Below are positions 46,483-57,798 of a DNA stretch of 64,000 nt, one piece after another. Source of the DNA: Spironucleus salmonicida. Its lineage: Eukaryota; Fornicata; Diplomonadida; Hexamitidae. Position 1 is the first letter of the stretch; the number at the start of each line of letters is the position of its first letter. The position numbers and the translations under genes are program-made. The stretch is from the NCBI GenBank assembly GCA_000497125.2, contig CM035316.1, forward strand, positions 1,676,001 to 1,740,000. The letters are read 5' to 3'. Below the pieces are notes generated by a model. That model was not told where the DNA came from, made no database searches, and saw only the letters and a program-made list of their open reading frames with translations.

Positions 46483-47997
46483 TCAGTCAAAATGATTTTT
46501 TCTTAACCCTCCAGGAACCATCTATCCTTTAATAAGCTTCTTCTATTCTGCAAACTATCGCTACAACTTTTACAGTTATTAAATATTTTATTCAATCTTC
46601 CTCTACTATATTGCTTGCTCTCCTCTTAATGTAGTAAACTATTCTTAAGTTTAAAATTTAATATTATTAATACTTTAAAATTCAGGTAATAATGACTATT
46701 TGATATATTTTTCATAATTTTAATCCGAAACTCTAATTCCTTTTGCTTAATATTTATCTAGAACATCTTAATTAAGTTTTTAATTTTAGTAATATCCTTG
46801 ATTGTCTATATCTGTTCTAATATTCATTTATTCAGTAAATTTTTCTTTTTGCTTCATTTCAATTTTTTAAACTCTATCTTTAAATTTTTTCTTGTCCTGA
46901 GTACTCGCTCCAGAGCCAGCCCATTCACCCCAGCCTTCCAAAACTACTATTTTGTCAACAACAATTTCTTATTCTTTCATTTCTTTTATTTCGTCTTTCT
47001 AGAACATAGTTGCAATAACTCTTTATTATTCATCATCGCTAGCAACTTCTAACGCATCAACTAATAAAACTTCCTTTTAAACATAGTTTGATGTCAGTTT
47101 TTCAGGTAATTTCATAGTATCTTCTTCGATTACAAAAGGATTTTCACCATAGTCATCTAAAATATTTTATACTTTATTTTTCTACATTGATAGTTCAGCT
47201 TTCTGTAATAACAAATTATTATTATTTTCACCCCTTTTTAGCTCATTTTATATAAATTTAAGTGAATTTAATGCCGTTTTAGGTTGGACTAAATCTTATT
47301 CTTCTTATAGTAACTCTTATTCTCGCAACCTAACGTAGTTATCATTTTCATCGTTCAAAAAAGCATTTTTATCACTGATAAGTTAATTAGCTAAATCGTT
47401 CAACCCAGCAATTTTAGCAACTTCAGATGCGTTATAAAGTTTATCAGTAACTCTTTACATCTTCTCTATTCTTCGTTCTCTATTATGTATCTTTCTGAAG
47501 GTTTTTGATTTTATTTTTGCCCATCTTTGCAATTTAGTTGCATTTTACTTAAGTTTTAGTCTAAGACGAATGATGTCATCTGACTATAGTTTAATTGTCT
47601 ATTAATTATTCAAAATATCTTAAAAATCGATTTCTTCTGAGTCTGATGATTCAAAATTAGTTCTTTTTTCTGTAGCAGTAGTTGGCAGTTAATCTAGTCC
47701 AGCTTTCTATAAGGCTACCTAAATATTATCTGATGGTACAAAAGTAGATTTAAATTCTTATTAGGATCCTAGAACCATAAGTGCACCAGCCTCTTGTTAT
47801 GCCTGTTATAAAGGAAGATGTTAATTTAATTGTTACTGTGCTGTTTTTTTAATTTATCTATTTGTAACTTTTTCTATATCTCCTAGTTTAGTTTAAACTT
47901 TAGATGTAAACTATACTGGAGCTTCTTTCTACTCTGCAACCTAAGCCATGAACTATTCATAATCTAAGGGATTATCTTCATTAAACTAATTATCCAT
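46483..47997 (-). CDS. UTP14: UTP14, SSU processome component
   Basis: This 504-residue nucleolar protein activates the DHR1 helicase during 18S rRNA maturation. Recognisable UTP14 signatures: WAKIKSKTFRKIHNRERR (about residue 200) and, after an acidic Gln-rich middle, VVLEGWGEWAGSG near residue 345, the GWGxWxG motif. A lysine-rich C-terminal region follows. Length is shorter than yeast UTP14 (about 900), mainly through a reduced N-terminus. With the UTP15-like gene at 5244 this makes two SSU processome genes in the window. Start is 56 bp from the kinase stop on the same strand. Confidence 0.85.
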
Positions 47998-48053
47998 TTT
48001 GGGAATGAAAAAAGGAATGTGTATTATCGACACATGTGGTATAAATTACAAAA

Positions 48054-49178
48054 TCACTTTTCTTAAAAATACCACTATTTAAATTCTGCTAAAGAAACGT
48101 CCCCGTCAACAAGTCTCTATACTACAAGTTCCAAATGAGAATTAACTTACACCTATTTTGAATCTTTTGACACCTCCATAAAAAACGGATGTTCTAGTGC
48201 TTATGATGACGAAATTCTAGCCTGTGGATCCCATTGAAGCATTGATTTTAAAAGATGAATAAAGTTATACTTAAATCCTTTTAATTCTTAATCAATAGGT
48301 TACAGCGCATTGTAAGAGACTATTTCTTCATTGGCCGAATCAAGCGGGACTTACCATTACCCATCAATATAGCTTTCCCCATTTTTCGTAATTTAATCTT
48401 CCATATGTAAGGGCATTCCACCAATTAATTTTTCTATCATTGCTAAATGTATAGCTGATGAATGTGTTCTAAATAGAGTTTTCCCTGTTGAGATTTCAAA
48501 TATAACACACGCACAGCTCCAAATATCTATTTTTTCGTTATATTATCCACCTATAACAACTTCTGGAGGTCTATATTATCTTGTACAAACTAACTAAGGT
48601 CTTGGTTCTCGAAATCTAATAACTGAACCTAAATCTATTAAAACTAGATTTGCTCCAGGAGGATGGACAAAAATTCTATCTCTAACAGTTGATTTAACAG
48701 GCTAATGGCGCGATACTATATTTTCTGGTTTAATATCAGTATGTATTAAATTCATGTCATGTAAACATTTAACTCCCGACATAAAAATTCTTGCTAATTC
48801 TCTTGTCCAATCCAGATTATAGCCTCTGTAAGAGTTTAATTTTAGTAGGTCTAATAATGATACACCATATAATGGAAAAACTATAACTAAATGATCATTA
48901 AACATAAATGAGTCTAGTTATTCTGCTAGATTTAATTTATTTCTATGCCTAGATTTAGATATTTCTGATAGAAACTAAGATTCTCTTTAGCCTGCTGCTG
49001 TATACTTTGGTATAGCTCTAATAATTTTTAAAGCTACACCTTCTTATATTTAAAGATCTTTTGCTGAGAAAACTGTTCCAAATGTACCCTTTCCTAATCT
49101 AGCTACTATCTAATACCGGCCTATTATCTTTTCACCAAGAACAGGAACATAATGGAACTCGTGATCATCTTCGCCCAT
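48054..49178 (-). CDS. LAMMER/CLK-family protein kinase
   Basis: This 374-residue CMGC kinase is nearly all catalytic domain. Gly-loop LGKGTFGTVFSAKD (28-41), VALK lysine 51, catalytic loop HTDIKPENIV (D148, K150, N153; the His-Thr-Asp form is typical of CLK), and LIDLGS at 181-185 (DLG instead of DFG). Then CTRQYRPPEVVIGGQYNEKIDIW, and HLAMIEKLIGG (244-254), the counterpart of the EHLAMMERILG signature. CLKs phosphorylate SR splicing factors. The kinase fits a genome with spliceosomal introns. It is divergent from the next gene over 102 bp. Confidence 0.93.
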
Positions 49179-49280
49179 TGAGAATGAGCGGTATAATGAT
49201 GTCTATTATAAGTATAATATTATATAATCTTATTTTAAGATATATATTATTATATTAATATTGATATAGTTATCGCTGAG

Positions 49281-50696
49281 ATGAACTATGCATATTTAGA
49301 ATAAAGACTTTCTTCTAGTTCACTGAATCATCTACAATTAATAGATAAGTTATAGCCAATAAAATTATAAGAACACTACTTATATCCATATCTATAAAAT
49401 ATAGAGAGATATATTTAAAATGGAGATTTATCGAACTAATTAAGCGAGTTTATGAGTTATATTAATATAGACTGTAAATCTTTAACTATAGAAGGACCTA
49501 TAGGTATTGGTAAAACAGCAATTTTAAAAATTTTTACTTCAAACTAATTATTAGTTAAAGAAGGGTAAAACATCCCATTTTCCTGCTTGCTGGCCAAAGA
49601 GATCACAGAAAAATCACAATAACCGTCTGCAACACGGTAGCTAGTATTTACTAGTAGCTAGAGTACTATTTATTTGGAATAAGAAAAAGAAATTATCAAA
49701 AGGAAAATTAATAATAACAAAGGATCAATATTATCACAAATAAAATGTTTATCACCACCAAAGAGTGATATTGGTTAAAATAAAATAATTAGTCAATAAA
49801 AATAATTTATGGTTAGCAATTTCATATCACAATTAGCAATAGACGATTTACAATATTATAATTTTAAAGACTATAGCAATCTTTACAAGAATTATAAGTA
49901 ATAAAATATAAGATATATAATATTATCACATAACAGCTTTGTATACTCAAATTTTCGTTATCTAAATCTTAATCCACTGAAGATTTGTAATTTAACATTC
50001 ACTTTTTATAAAACAGTAAAAGAGATTTCTCAAATATAAGAACCTTGTTAAAAATAATATCCATAGAAGATATATCATATTAAGGAAACAAATTTTTCTA
50101 AATATAATTAAAAATAACAAATTTTTTTAAACGAATCTAAATAGGAATTAAATATGGATACTGTAGATAACGCAATTTAATTAAATTAAATTTTTTTAGG
50201 AAATTAGGTCATATTTCCTAGCTAAGTCTTGGTTAGCTTTTTCAGCTATAATCTTAATTTGCTCTAATCTATTCGAAATTTACAATAAAAATATTTAAAT
50301 ACTATTGCAAATTATTTTAGGTTTAATTATCTTACAAAAATCTATTAGAATAGAAGATCATCATTCCCATATTATATTGATATTAGAGGAGTATTGATGG
50401 ATATTGACTTTTGGAAAGAAAGCTATTAACCTTAGCTGTAATGTACATCATCATTTCAACGATTGATTAATTAGGAGAAACCAGTTTTCATGCATAAGAA
50501 CGCCGAAGATCTTTTTGTTGGTGATATTAATATATTAGAGAATTCTATTTATGATTAACCTGAATTCACCATTTCTCAAATCATATCGATAAATGTGCGA
50601 CTAAAAAACGATTTTAGTTAGGAATTTTAGCACGAAGACGGATTTTATTTTGCAGACTTGCTAAATTTTAAAATTTAACCTCAATATTTTCAGTGA
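49281..50696 (+). CDS. P-loop protein, unrecognised
   Basis: A 471-residue frame runs from ATG 49281 to TGA 50694-50696. A Walker A-like motif EGPIGIGKTAIL lies near residue 70, preceded by helical sequence, as in AAA or STAND NTPases that bind a peptide before the P-loop. No convincing Walker B or sensor motif is seen, partly because Gln-rich inserts (about 100-160) break the domain. ATP binding is likely, hydrolysis unknown. The C-terminal 250 residues are unassigned. Convergent with the DHHC gene over 26 bp. Confidence 0.75.
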
Positions 50697-50722
50697 TAAT
50701 TTAAGTATATGTCACTAATGAG

Positions 50723-51538
50723 TCATAGACCTGTATTGATAATATGCCTATACGCAGTCCCATCAATTTTTTATCTAGGTTGTATAAATGGAAACAACCA
50801 AACATAAAGCCAGTTTTCACCAAAAATTTCTTTTAAATTACCTGAAATTCCAAGATCATATGGATATTAAAATTAAATACCTAGTTATTTTGACCTTTTT
50901 GTTTCAAGTTCCATCTCATAACTTTCAACTGTTGTATAATTGTGCTTAATCTGGTTGAAATGACTGCTTATCATAATAAATGTACAGATGGCAGACATAA
51001 AGGTAAATATAAGTAAAATAATACTAGTAAAAATTCTAACTGTTAAATGCACTTAAAATGGTCCAAATTTGCCAAATACTGCTGAAATTAATCCTAAAGT
51101 TATTGAAATCATACTAGATATAAATCCAAACGTTATAAATTTGATAAAATGAGCGTAGTTTCTCATCCCTACACAGTTTGCTATCCATGGACAGTGATGG
51201 TCGTATCTTAAACAACAAATATCGCACATTGAACAGTGATGTGCACGAGGTGGTTTGGAAAAGGAACATTTTTAACAAACTGGATCGATCCCATCAGGAA
51301 GGGGTGGTTTTCCTGGTGATGTAAAGATAGCCATAATGTAAGATGAAAAATAATTAATAGCTGTGAAATAGTAAAATATATTGAAGAAAACCTATAGAGG
51401 TTTAGGGTACTATCTTATTGCTAAGTAATAAGTCAATACAACAACAGATGAAAGTGCAAGACATATACTAATAACCATGAAATGCATAAGACGAGTACCA
51501 CATTTTTTAAGACATTTAAATCCAATATAATTGTTCAT
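50723..51538 (-). CDS. DHHC palmitoyltransferase, canonical
   Basis: This 271-residue S-acyltransferase has TM helices at about 19-41 and 50-72. A textbook DHHC-CRD follows: [21 protein letters not shown] at 88-108 and DHHCPW at 113-118, then [11 protein letters not shown]. Two more TM helices lie at 130-152 and 165-190. A C-terminal region has [12 protein letters not shown], similar to the PaCCT-like region. This copy keeps the Pro-Trp after DHHC that the other DHHC gene (11616) lacks. The CQKC Gln is a TAA codon. Spacer to the next divergent gene is 51 bp. Confidence 0.95.
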
Positions 51539-51589
51539 TTTTACAATGTTAGTAAATAATATAAATTAGTATATGCAAAGTTTATATTA

Positions 51590-51928
51590 ATGGACATTAA
51601 ACAAAGTGTTAGAAAAACTTGATTTAAGTGTAATTTTGCTATTTATACAGCATTTAATGATGTAAGAATGATCACTAGTCACCAGATTGTTTAGAGATCA
51701 TCTATTCAATTTCAAGCTAATTTTTATATAATTAGCTCATTTATTATGGTATTTTCTGATTAGACTTTTCTTCTAATTAAAGCACCTTCAGGTAAAGAGT
51801 TTTTATAAGGTCTAATTGCTCAGATAACAAAAGCTTAATATCTTGAAGATCAGACATTTCTAAACGAAGTGGTGAAAATCAAAATTATAATAAAAACTAT
51901 ATAGTTTACTTAATATTATTAATTTTGA
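51590..51928 (+). CDS. Small hypothetical protein with a 21-nt intron over a TGA
   Basis: From ATG 51590 the frame meets TGA at codon 11 (51620-51622) yet continues in frame to TGA 51926-51928. A candidate intron at 51608-51628 (starts GTTAGAAAAACTTGA, ends TTTAAG, 21 nt, phase 0) removes the TGA and gives 105 residues. The product includes SDQTFLLIKAPSGKEFLQGL, a strand-turn that loosely recalls the E2F/DP marked-box region. I do not trust that. Its stop overlaps the next gene's ATG by one base (TGATG), so the two may be one gene with a missed intron. Confidence 0.5.
51608..51628 (+). other. Candidate 21-nt intron
   Basis: GT..AG, 21 nt, phase 0; removes an in-frame TGA from the gene at 51590. 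Has the same AAAACT core as the 20-nt candidate at 26121-26140. UGA recoding is the alternative. Confidence 0.45.
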
Positions 51929-52419
51929 TGAATGATTTATCGCCTGTTTTTTATACGTTTTAACCAGCGAATACACTAAGAAAGTTGTAGATATAACTTT
52001 GGATTTAAAAACTAATTTAATTTACCCATGATAATAAATAATTAGTAGTTACTATGAATTCTGAAATTTTTAGAAATGAAAAATTATAACGTACGGCGGA
52101 ACCACGATTAATTAAATCTATTTTTAATCATTTTATATAGAATTAGTTAGGTGTTAAGATAGATAATGGTATATAAATATAACTTTTATCTATATAAGAA
52201 GGATATGTAATTTTACAAAAATTGTTAAATTATTAAGGTCGGTAAAATGATATATTAGATTATTCTGAAATTTAAGAACTAATTTAAGATTCATAGTTAT
52301 CATTATTAGGCGAATATTATATTTTATAAGTCATTCAGTAGTTTATTTCTAATAAAAGATGTGAAAAAATAATAATTGATTAACAAGCTGCTTATAAATT
52401 TTGTGACATCCTAAAATGA
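51928..52419 (+). CDS. Hypothetical protein, possibly the 3' part of the preceding gene
   Basis: A 163-residue frame runs from ATG 51928 to TGA 52417-52419, with a dozen TAA/TAG codons. An internal ATG at 52052 is another candidate start. It is mixed at the N-terminus and helical from about residue 45 on (EPRLIKSIFNHFIQNQLGVKI; LLGEYYILQVIQQFISNKR). No family is recognised. The one-base overlap with the preceding stop, with no room for a promoter, is unlike other same-strand neighbours here (39 bp or more), so a shared transcript or single gene is suspected. Confidence 0.55.
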
Positions 52420-52472
52420 ATATAATTTATTTTTCTAATATATTAATTATATTTTATAATTTCACTTCTAAA

Positions 52473-55367
52473 ATGAAAGCGTTTTAATTTAAAGAAGAAT
52501 TTATAGCTGAGGATTTAAAAGTTTAATTTTATCAACATAATACTAACAATGCTAAATTTTATAAAGTATATGATTCTTATATTACAAAAGATTGTACTTT
52601 TTCTATATCGTTTTTTACTCCATCTTAAAATTCTAAAGGTATTTAGCATATTATTGAACATTCTGTTCTATGCGGTTCATAAAAGTATTAGTTGAAAGAA
52701 CCATTTACTACACTATTATAAACTTCATTTTAAACATATTTGAATGCAGGGACTTATTCAGAGCATACTGAATATCCAGTGTCATCAAGAAATGTAAAAG
52801 ACTTTTATAATTTAGTTGATGTCTACTTAGACGCTGTTTTTCATCCATTACTGTTATAAAATCCAGATATATTTTATTAAGAAGGTTTCCATTAAGAAAT
52901 AATTGATAATAAAGTTATCAATTCGGGAGTAGTTTATAATGAGATGAAGGCCGGATATTCTGACCCATAACAATTAGGTATTACGAAATTGAGGTAAATA
53001 TTGTTTCAAGATATGCATTTATAACATGATAGTGGAGGAGATCCTGAATAAATAGTTTAGTTAACATTCTAGGAACTAGTTAGTTATTATAGCAGATATT
53101 ATACTCCAGATAATGCAATTATAGTTATTCATGGTCCAACTTAGCTTTAAGATGATTTAAAATTATTAAATATATTTTTTTAAGAATTATTGCCATCAAA
53201 TGTTAATTTTTTATAGGATATCTAATAGTTAAATCTAGTATTTTAAAATGAATCTGAACAAATTTAGGAATTTGCTTCATAAGATCCTGATGCATAAGCT
53301 TACTAGATTATTGGTAGTCATTTATGTAATGTCGATGAACTTTCCCCATTATAAATATAGATATTTAATTTAATTAAATATCTCTTATTTGAAAGTGAAA
53401 CATCTCCTGTAATAGAATATTTTTAATCTGAATAGCTTGCTGATAGTGTAGAAGGTAGTTTTGTTTTCGAGGAATTTTATGGATATTTATACATTGTGTT
53501 GTAAGGTGTGGATGGAGAGTCAGATATCTCACTAAAAAATCATTTAATATCTATTATATAATAATGTATCGGATAATAAGAAGGAAAATATTTTAACTAT
53601 ATTTCTAAAGACATTTTATTATCTGCTATAAAATATTTAAAATTTGTATAATAAGATAGATAGGAAGAATATGGAGTGGAATTATGTGCAAATATTACTT
53701 CTGCCATATTATATAACTTAAGCCCAATATATTATTTAAATTAATCTTACCTGCTGAATGAGTTAGAAAAACTTAATACTACAGGTTAGTTGTTAATATA
53801 AGTTAAAAATTATATTTAATAGTATTTAGTCAATAATTAAATAACTACTTTACTTTTTAGACCATCTTAGTAAATGTATATTTAAAAATCTATTTAGCAT
53901 GATAATTATCAAAAGTAGATATTAAGTGAAGAATATTTAAAGGAAATTAATTTATAGACATCATAGTTTAAACATTATTAATCATAAAAAGATTCTGAGT
54001 AAGAATTAGATAAATTGCCTTAATTATAAATAGAAGAGATAGGGATAGAAAACATGAAATAAGATCTATAAAATAGCATGTTCAAATTAATTTCTTAAGA
54101 TTTAATTTTTATTAATAATAATGATAACTAGATTATTACATAAGACCTTTACTTTAATATTTCTAACTATAGTAATATAGACAACCTTTTGCAATGGAAG
54201 CTTCTAACATTTTTCTATTTTAATCTCATCACTGAATAATATTCATCCAGAAAATAGTTATAATTGATTCTAGACTCTACTTTAGGAGATTATGAATGTA
54301 ACCTTTAATATTAGGATCATCATGATCGAAATTCCGTATAGATTTACTTTAATTTGTAAATTAAATTTTTAAAGCAATCTAAAGAGGAAGCAAATACACT
54401 TTTAATGCATATAATTAGCTCTTTGTAGTATTCTATGGTTCATGATAGAGTAAAAATGTTGTCTATTTTATAAGATTATAGGTCTTAGTTTGAATCCGGA
54501 CTACAAGGTGAAGATGGTTATGATATATCAAAGAATTCCTCCTAGTCTAAATTTTCTAAAGCAAGTTAGTTATCATCATACACAGACGGTATACCAATGT
54601 ATGAATATCTATAAGCTTTAGATTATGAAGACGATGATGAAATTAGCAATTTTTTTTAATAGTTAGATAAGCTTTAATAAATTCTATTAACACTTAAACC
54701 GCTAATAATAGTTGGTTGTGCATCTTAATACTTTGAATAATCTAATTTAAAATAAATTATTGCAAAGTAATAATTTGGTATGTAATAATGCTTATCAGAT
54801 GAGATTATTTAGTTTGAATTTAATCCTATTAAATATATTTCGACATCAATAGATATCAATTATGTATCTGTGACATATGGATTATAAAAATATAATGGAT
54901 TTTGGATATTATTAGAACATATAATGAATAATACAATTCTTTGGGATGAAATGAGAGTAAAAAGAGGAGCATATGGATGTTCTATATAATCAAGTAGGAC
55001 ACATAGTACATTTAGTACTTATAGAGATCCCAATATACTTGAGACTATATCATTTTTTAAGGATATTTTAACATAAAAATAGTAGCTTGGTGAAATACTT
55101 ACAAATAAAAAGTTGAAAAAATTAAAAATTGGATGTTTCGCTGGATTATAATTACCATCAACATCATCATAATTATATAATGTTATAAAGCGGTACTATT
55201 TTAATAAACGAACATATAATTTTACGTGTACAATTTTTGATGAAATTTAAAAGTGTACAAAAGAAGATATTTTTGAAGCATTTGACTACCTAACTAAGTA
55301 ACACAGTCAAGCAGTATTCGGAACTTCACAAATTAATGATATTTTCCCTAATGCATAAGTAATTTGA
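52473..55367 (+). CDS. Presequence protease-like M16C metallopeptidase
   Basis: This 964-residue zinc peptidase of the PreP/Cym1/falcilysin type degrades short peptides inside a closed two-lobed chamber. The inverted zinc motif is HIIEH (59-63), in the family context EHSVLCGSQKYQLKEPF. The third ligand is E157 in VVYNEMKAGYS. FYNLVDVYLDAVFHP (111-125) is also diagnostic. Full length matches the family (960-1030). No clear mitochondrial presequence is seen, since the frame starts close to the catalytic domain. More than a hundred TAA/TAG codons, yet no TGA until the end. Confidence 0.94.
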
Positions 55368-55478
55368 TATGATTTACACATTTTAGTTATATTTTTAATA
55401 TTATATACATATGATATTATTTAAAAATAGTAAATATAATATTATTAGTCAAATTAGGTAGTATATATAATGATTGAA
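55368..55478. other. AT-rich spacer
   Basis: 111 bp between the PreP-like stop and the stop of the doubtful leftward gene. TATA-like runs occur at about 55400-55430 and 55461-55470. No gene seen. Confidence 0.3.
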
Positions 55479-55844
55479 TCAATTAGATATGTTAGCGATT
55501 TTAATGCTAACAAATTTGAAACTAAACCAAATTATATAATATTTTTGTTACAAAGTCCAATATTTAATATTAGAGGCTTGCATCCACAAATTATTATCAA
55601 TTGAAAAGTATTAAAATATATTGAACCTAAGACGGTGCAAATGAATATTTTACCTGTTTAAGATACTATTTATAACTAGTATATGATATTAATCTTTATA
55701 TTCTAGATTATCACTTTATCTGAAGGAATTTATAGAAATAACATTAGTGGTAAAGTGAACGCATTTTAGGTTTAGATAATATTTTAATTAGTTTGTACTA
55801 TTAGTAAATAATTAATATAAAATCTGTTTTTATACAATCTTCAT
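55479..55844 (-). CDS. Doubtful small hypothetical protein
   Basis: A 121-residue minus-strand frame runs from ATG 55844 to TGA 55479-55481 (MKIVQKQILYQLFTNS...). I prefer it over a plus-strand frame from ATG 55470 because that one is cut by TGA at 55602. This frame also leaves a 58-bp divergent spacer before the next gene, in line with the rest of the window. Composition is low-complexity Ile/Asn/Gln/Phe, so it could also be a chance frame. No family is recognised. Confidence 0.35.
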
Positions 55845-55902
55845 ATGCATTAAATTAATAATATACTACCTAATGATATACTAATTTATTCCGCTTCAAA
55901 AT

Positions 55903-56979
55903 ATGAGCATTTAAGCTTCTCTTTAAAAATCTTTAAATAAAACTGCTAAAAACATAGAACAATCATAATTACATTTTTCCTCACTTAATCTTAACTAAGC
56001 TATAAAATAGTAAGTATCTAAATGGAATCAAGACTGCAAGTATGCAGAAAAGATTGACTAAAATTTATAATAGTTAGATAAGGAAATATTGCAATAATAA
56101 TCTAGAGCTAATTAGCCAGATCATTTATCTATGGTTATGACCTCTTATCCTGATATTTAATAATAGTAATAATTAACTAAAGACAATTTTGAAACTGAAT
56201 TATCAAGATAATATTAAACTTTAAATGATAAATATCAGACCTAAGAAATAAAAGTGTCTTAAGAAATTGCCAAGTCTCAACAAACTTAAGAAATGGCCAA
56301 TATTCAAATTAAAGAATTTGTTACTTTTATTAGTTAATAACTTCAATAATAAATTTAAACCCTGTATGATAATTCATTTATCAATAAGCTCATGGATCCT
56401 AAAATAATCCTGAAACTCAAGAATACAATCTAGTAAATTTCTGTCAACTATGAAAATATAACTTCCTAAAGGAAATTAATATATGAACAATATAATATTT
56501 ATGAAAAAGAATTGGTTTAAGAAAATATATAATAACAAACCCCTTAAATAAGATCTCTGGCTAAAATGATGGAGTTGTAAAATAAATATTAACTTTTACT
56601 TATATAAAATTAAGCATATCTTACTAGAAATAATGCTTTAGAAGAAGAAAGAACATAATTACTTAGAAAAATTACTTAACTAGAAGATTATAATAAACAT
56701 AAAGGGACATTTACTGAATAAATCATATTAGCTTCTCAGTAAAATGGAATAAATGACTGTTTAAAGTGTAAGTATATCGATTCTATAGTTGAGGAAAACT
56801 AGAGGTTAAGATAATAATTAAATGATTCTGTTATAACTTAGTAAAATATGAAGTCTACAATTGTTGATTTATAAAATTCTTTATTTTAAAATGTTAATAA
56901 GTCATAAGTGCTAAGCCTTCATCATGATGTTGACGATGTAGAAGAGTTGTTAGCTACTGCTAGATCATAATTATAATGA
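55903..56979 (+). CDS. Gln-rich coiled-coil protein
   Basis: A 358-residue frame runs from ATG 55903 to TGA 56977-56979. It is almost entirely coiled coil with about 80 Gln, most of them TAA/TAG. A CLKCKYIDSIVEENQRLR segment near residue 285 has a lone CxxC. The C-terminus is acidic (HHDVDDVEELLATARS). It could be a ciliary or centrosomal scaffold, but no family is recognised. The ATG follows a CCGCTTCAAAAT sequence similar to that before the kinesin and p28 starts. Confidence 0.8.
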
Positions 56980-57000
56980 CCTATATTTTGAATATTTCAC

Positions 57001-57025
57001 ATATATTATATATAATTTAACATAA
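57001..57025. promoter_or_regulatory. TATA-like element before p28
   Basis: An ATATATTATATATAATTTA block lies 30-50 bp before the p28 ATG, and CCGCAA lies directly before the ATG. Same arrangement as at 45306-45350. Confidence 0.4.
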
Positions 57026-57053
57026 ATTTTTAACCACTCCATATAATCCGCAA

Positions 57054-57761
57054 ATGTCATAGCCTGTTAAAGAATCACTCATTAAGTATGATCCACCTCT
57101 CCAGGCTGCTGCTGCAAAAGAAAAATAGAAAAAAGCTCGTGCAGTTTAAGCTGCCGGTTAAGGTAAAAACTCTACTGCTGCTGCAGAGGATATTTTAAAC
57201 TCTTTATTATTACCTCGTGCCTTTGAGCAAGATGGGGAACAGTGGGTTTAGTTTGTATCATCACAACCAGCCACTCGTCTAGATGTATTAAATTTATAGG
57301 AAAAGCTAGATTAATAGCTCAAAGTGCGTTAAGCAAGAGAAATGGGTCTTTGCCCTATCCGTGAAGATATCTATGCATAATGTTTTGATGAGCTGATTAG
57401 ATAAGTCGCTGTAAATTGTATTGAACGCGGTGTGTTACTTACTAGAGTAAGAGATGAAATGCGTATGACAATCGCTGCATATTAAACTCTGTATGAATCC
57501 GCTGTTGCTTTTGGTATTAGGAAAACTCTTTTAGCAGAATAGGGTAAGACTGAGATGACGACTCGAATCAAAGAACTTGAAGAGGAAAATGAACGTATCA
57601 AGCGTTAGTTGGCTGAGCATAAAGCAAGATTAGATGCGGCTGAAAGAACAGAGGCCGAAAGAAGAGCTCTTGATGAAAAGAGACACGCTGAGGAAGTTGT
57701 ATTCCTCAAGAAATAAGTAATATAACTTAAATCATAGTTGGAAAATATTCTCAGTGTCTGA
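57054..57761 (+). CDS. DNALI1: Axonemal inner-arm dynein light chain p28
   Basis: This 235-residue protein is the p28/DNALI1 light chain of single-headed inner dynein arms. The family core is unmistakable: YAQCFDELIRQVAVNCIERG, LLTRVRDEMRMTIAAYQTLY and ESAVAFGIRKTLLAEQGK, followed by a C-terminal coiled coil rich in Arg/Glu. It is the best internal proof of the code. The conserved Gln at residues 109 (YAQ) and 144 (YQT) are TAA, and 163 (AEQ) is TAG. Length matches orthologues of about 230-260 residues. Same-strand gene follows after 37 bp. Confidence 0.98.
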
Positions 57762-57798
57762 AAGATTATAAAATTATATTATATAAAATGTATAAAAT

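Noticed and set aside
55470-56057. Plus-strand gene with an in-frame TGA at 55602
   Set aside because: Its 3' part overlaps the coiled-coil gene from 55903, and composition is poor. A minus-strand frame explains the interval with normal spacing. I did not count it as a selenoprotein candidate.
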